This document shows, piece by piece, positions 4,638 to 6,547 of a DNA stretch of 6,547 bases (position 1 is its first letter; each line of letters starts with the position of its first letter). The translations under genes and the position numbers were made by a program. Under the pieces are notes generated by a model, which saw only the letters and a list, made by a program, of their open reading frames with translations, was not told where the DNA came from and made no database searches. The DNA is from Arthrobacter sp. (GTDB lineage: Bacteria > Actinomycetota > Actinomycetes > Actinomycetales > Micrococcaceae). The stretch spans positions 1 to 6,547 of the forward strand of contig JASLBS010000257.1 of the NCBI GenBank assembly GCA_030146405.1, written 5' to 3'.

Positions 4638-5357
4638 ATGACGGAGCCGATGACAGTGACAATGCCGGAGATGCCGAGCCTCCATTCCGTGGCTGATTCC
4701 GCACGGCACATACCTCCTGCCTCGGTGGCTCGCCTCACGATCTACCTGCGCGCTCTGAACTCCCTGCTGGCCGAGGGGATCGAGCAGGTGTCCTCCGAGG
4801 AACTGGCGGATGCGGCCGGCGTCAATTCACCCATGCTGCGCAAGGATCTTTCCTACCTCGGCTCCTACGGGACTCGCGGTGTCGGCTACGACGTGCAGTA
4901 CCTGAACCGTCAGATCTCGATCGCCCTCGGGCTGACGCTCGACTGGCGCGTGGCCATCATCGGTGCGGGGAATCTCGGGCGGGCGCTGGCCGGTTATCCC
5001 GGTTTCGTGTCCCGCGGGTTCGAGATCGTGGCCCTGTTCGATGCCGATCAGATCGTGGTCGGTTCCGAGGTCGGCTATCTGCGCGTGAGTGACGTCGACG
5101 ACCTCGAGGCGGTCCTGGAGCGGACCCGGACGAACATGGCGGTGCTCTCGGTACCGGCGGCCGTGGCGCAGGAACTCTGCGACAGACTCGTCGGAGCCGG
5201 CATCTCGAGCATCCTCAGCTTCGCGCCGGTGGTGCTGCAGGTTCCTCCGCATGTGCAGTTGAGGAAGGTGGACATGTCCACGGAGCTGCAGATCCTCGCC
5301 TATCACGCACAGAGGGCGCAGGAACCGGACCTCGGTCCGATCTCCCGCGCCCGGTAG
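4638..5357 (+). CDS. rex: Redox-sensing transcriptional repressor Rex
   Basis: Numbered from ATG 4638 this is a 239-residue cytosolic repressor that senses the NADH/NAD+ ratio and controls respiratory and fermentation genes (cydABCD and others in Streptomyces). A winged-helix DNA-binding domain covers about 27-85, with PASVARLTIYLRAL at its first helix and the conserved MLRKDLSYLGSYGTRGVGY (66-84). The Rossmann domain starts at VAIIGAGNLGRAL (105-117, GxGxxG-type), with the acidic dinucleotide-binding stretch FDAD at 134-137. The C-terminal domain-swap helix is KVDMSTELQILAYH (210-223). Nothing is missing. The start is uncertain: ATG 4638 or GTG 4632 lack clear Shine-Dalgarno sites, whereas ATG 4650 has GGAG three nt upstream. 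The open frame continues upstream of 4632 but is not Rex-like. In streptomycetes hemA follows rex; here a convergent membrane-protein gene does. Confidence 0.95.
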   Translation: MTEPMTVTMPEMPSLHSVADSARHIPPASVARLTIYLRALNSLLAEGIEQVSSEELADAAGVNSPMLRKDLSYLGSYGTRGVGYDVQYLNRQISIALGLTLDWRVAIIGAGNLGRALAGYPGFVSRGFEIVALFDADQIVVGSEVGYLRVSDVDDLEAVLERTRTNMAVLSVPAAVAQELCDRLVGAGISSILSFAPVVLQVPPHVQLRKVDMSTELQILAYHAQRAQEPDLGPISRAR

Positions 5358-5374
5358 CGGGACCTGGGCCGGGC
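5343..5374. terminator. Overlapping hairpins at the rex / membrane-protein convergence
   Basis: Two mutually exclusive stems lie here: TCCCGC (5343-5348) / GCGGGA (5357-5362), overlapping the rex stop, and GCCCGG (5349-5354) / CCGGGC (5369-5374), which ends next to the stop of the opposing gene. Only 17 nt separate the two stops, so a shared bidirectional terminator is expected. There is no T-tract, so the assignment rests on position and pairing. Confidence 0.4.
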
Positions 5375-6034
5375 TCAGTAACCGATCGGACGGGGTGCGA
5401 AGTACGGCCGAGCGGGCTTGAGGTAGGTCATGACGACACCGCTCAGCCCGAGGAGCAGGACGATCACGCTGATGGCCACGGAGAGGGCCGGAGTGTCAGG
5501 AAGCGGCTGCCCCATCTCGGCGGCCTGCGTCGCGATGAGTGGCGTGACCAGCAGGGAGAAGAGGGTGGCCACCAGGTTGAGACCGGCCAGGACGGTGGCG
5601 ACGATCCGTGCCCAGTTGTGGCCCTTCCGGATGAAGACGGCCAGGACCACGTAGATCGCGGTGACCACCGCTGCAATGACGAAGCCGAAGGCATAGCCGA
5701 CGTTGACGGCGGTGCTACTGGCGCCCGGAATGGCCGACAGATCGGTGAGCAGGGCGGAGCCCACCGCGGAGATCAGATAGAGGATGCCCGCGGCGAGGAT
5801 CAGGTAGTACGCCCTCATCACTTCCTTGGGCGCCGGGCCCTTCTCCGCCTGCTGCGGGAAGGATCCGCCGCCGGGGTAGGAATATCCCGGCTTCTGGGCG
5901 CCGGGGTGGTTGTACTGGCCGGACTGGTTCTGTCCGGTGGGGGAGGAAGTGCCACCCGTCGGGTCCGGTGTGTTCCAGGGGTGTCCGTTGCTGTCGTTCT
6001 GTCCCGGGTAGGGGTTGTCCTGCGGCGTGCTCAT
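5375..6034 (-). CDS. Four-helix membrane protein with Pro/Gly/Gln-rich N-terminus
   Basis: I do not recognise a named family for this 219-residue protein. Residues 1-65 are rich in Pro, Gly, Gln, Asn and Ser (for example NPYPGQNDSNGHP, GYSYPGGGSFP) and are probably disordered and cytoplasmic. Four hydrophobic segments follow at about 76-97, 112-135, 142-168 and 183-205, with RKGHNWAR (136-143) as a basic loop between helices two and three. The short tail is KPARPYFAPRPIGY. This plan of disordered tail plus a four-helix bundle with an RxGxxWAR loop is common among uncharacterised actinobacterial membrane proteins. ATG 6034 is well supported by GGAGGA (minus strand, plus positions 6041-6046) six nt upstream, unlike most genes here. 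A possible -10, TAGAGT, lies at plus 6107-6112 on the minus strand, without a clear -35. It converges with rex and is insulated upstream by the yceI terminator. Confidence 0.85.
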   Translation of the reverse strand: MSTPQDNPYPGQNDSNGHPWNTPDPTGGTSSPTGQNQSGQYNHPGAQKPGYSYPGGGSFPQQAEKGPAPKEVMRAYYLILAAGILYLISAVGSALLTDLSAIPGASSTAVNVGYAFGFVIAAVVTAIYVVLAVFIRKGHNWARIVATVLAGLNLVATLFSLLVTPLIATQAAEMGQPLPDTPALSVAISVIVLLLGLSGVVMTYLKPARPYFAPRPIGY

Positions 6035-6155
6035 GCGATGTCCTCCGGTTCGGGTGCTTCGACCGGCTCACGGTCCGATGCTCCCTGGTCGAGCGTTGGT
6101 GGTCCAACTCTAGTTCGCGGAGCTGCTGCCGCGACAGGTACAAGGTCGCAACGGA

Positions 6156-6193
6156 AGCAGCCGATGCCACCCGGGAGGGTTGCATCGGCTGCT
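6156..6193 (-). terminator. Strong terminator hairpin downstream of the YceI gene
   Basis: AGCAGCCGATGC (6156-6167) and GCATCGGCTGCT (6182-6193) form a perfect 12-bp inverted repeat. One C-T mismatch follows, then ACCC/GGGT (6169-6172/6177-6180) closes a 4-nt loop. It begins 27 nt beyond the stop of the minus-strand YceI gene; the downstream minus-strand tail (TCCGTTGCGACCTTGT) is only mildly T-rich. It separates the YceI transcript from the membrane-protein gene on the same strand. Confidence 0.75.
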
Positions 6194-6220
6194 GGGGACG
6201 AGCGAAGGGGCGCTGCGGTA

Positions 6221-6547
6221 CTACGCCGTCGCGGCGGCGGGAGCCACGAAGGCAGCTTCGATGGTGATGGTCACCTTGTCGCCGACGAGGACGCCACCGG
6301 CTTCGAGGGCCGCGTTCCAGGTCAGGCCGAAGTCCTTGCGCGAGATGGTGGTGGACGCGGAGATGCCGGCGCGGGTGGCGCCGAAGGGGTCCACGGCAAC
6401 GCCGTTGAACTCCGCGTCGAGCACCACGGACTTGGTGATGCCGCGGATGGTGAGGTCGCCGTGGATCTCGTAGGTCTCGCCTGAGCCCTGGTGGGAGGTG
6501 GAGACGAACGTCATCTCCGGGTACTCCTCGACGTCGAAGAAGTCGGC
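6221..6547 (-). CDS. YceI-family lipid-binding-like protein (N-terminus cut by window edge)
   Basis: The frame enters from the right edge, so only the last 108 residues are visible. It starts ADFFDVEEYPEMTFVSTS, a typical YceI segment in which the FDVxxYPxxTF core is conserved. Next come GDLTIRGITKSVVLDAEFNG (all family hallmarks), VDPFGATRAGISASTTI, and SRKDFGLTWNAALEAGGVLVG, followed by VGDKVTITIEAAF and an Ala-rich end. YceI proteins are eight-stranded lipocalin-like barrels that bind isoprenoid-type lipids in known structures; the cellular role in actinobacteria is unclear. About 70-80 N-terminal residues should lie beyond the edge, so ATG 6514 is an internal methionine, not the start. 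Whether a signal peptide exists cannot be seen. A strong terminator follows the TAG stop at 6221-6223. Confidence 0.93.
   Translation of the reverse strand, partial: ADFFDVEEYPEMTFVSTSHQGSGETYEIHGDLTIRGITKSVVLDAEFNGVAVDPFGATRAGISASTTISRKDFGLTWNAALEAGGVLVGDKVTITIEAAFVAPAAATA

Noticed and set aside
5618..6484. A 288-codon plus-strand frame spanning the membrane protein and the YceI gene
   Set aside because: It crosses two real minus-strand genes and the terminator between them, and its translation is low-complexity Gly/Ala/Arg/Val sequence.

Overview
The window looks like chromosome of a high-GC Gram-positive bacterium (Actinomycetota), most likely in or near the Micrococcaceae (Arthrobacter/Kocuria type). 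The reasons are the GC-rich third codon positions, an actinobacteria-type bS22 ribosomal mini-protein, and the block bS22 / HAD-IB phosphatase / small glutaredoxin-like protein / Rex, whose relatives lie close together in other actinobacteria. Several ATG starts sit 6-7 nt after a TAnnnT hexamer with no Shine-Dalgarno, as in leaderless actinobacterial mRNAs. I see no insertion sequence, phage gene, tRNA, rRNA or CRISPR array.

Layout. (1) 1-917, minus strand: a TrkH/KtrB potassium-transporter subunit, cut by the left edge. (2) 918-1004: divergent intergenic gap. (3) 1005-2207, plus: AcuC-type histone-deacetylase-like deacetylase. (4) 2260-2787, plus: ArsR-family regulator with a long C-terminal extension. 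(5) 2815-2994, plus: what appears to be a decayed BldC/excisionase-type HTH gene; only the C-terminal half of the domain is recognisable. (6) 2984-3144: probable promoter and highly structured leader of bS22. (7) 3145-3243, plus: a 32-residue bS22 gene. (8) 3278-3316: strong hairpin between convergent genes. (9) 3379-4191, minus: HAD-IB (SerB1-like) phosphatase, divergent from (10) 4252-4509, plus: glutaredoxin-like protein. (11) 4638-5357, plus: Rex, with its own probable promoter and leader hairpin. (12) 5375-6034, minus: a four-helix membrane protein with a Pro/Gly/Gln-rich N-terminal tail, convergent with rex. (13) 6156-6193: a strong terminator hairpin for (14) 6221-6547, minus: a YceI-family protein cut by the right edge.

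How the genes relate. Most are chromosomal housekeeping functions in short or single-gene units, not one dedicated pathway. The glutaredoxin-like protein and Rex form a small redox neighbourhood: thiol-disulfide chemistry beside an NADH/NAD+-sensing repressor. In Streptomyces rex is followed by hemA; here it faces a convergent unrelated gene. The acuC-arsR pair could be co-regulated, but arsR may have its own promoter. The most unusual parts are the apparently half-lost HTH gene beside bS22, the folded bS22 leader with a possible small upstream ORF, and the recurring leaderless-start architecture.
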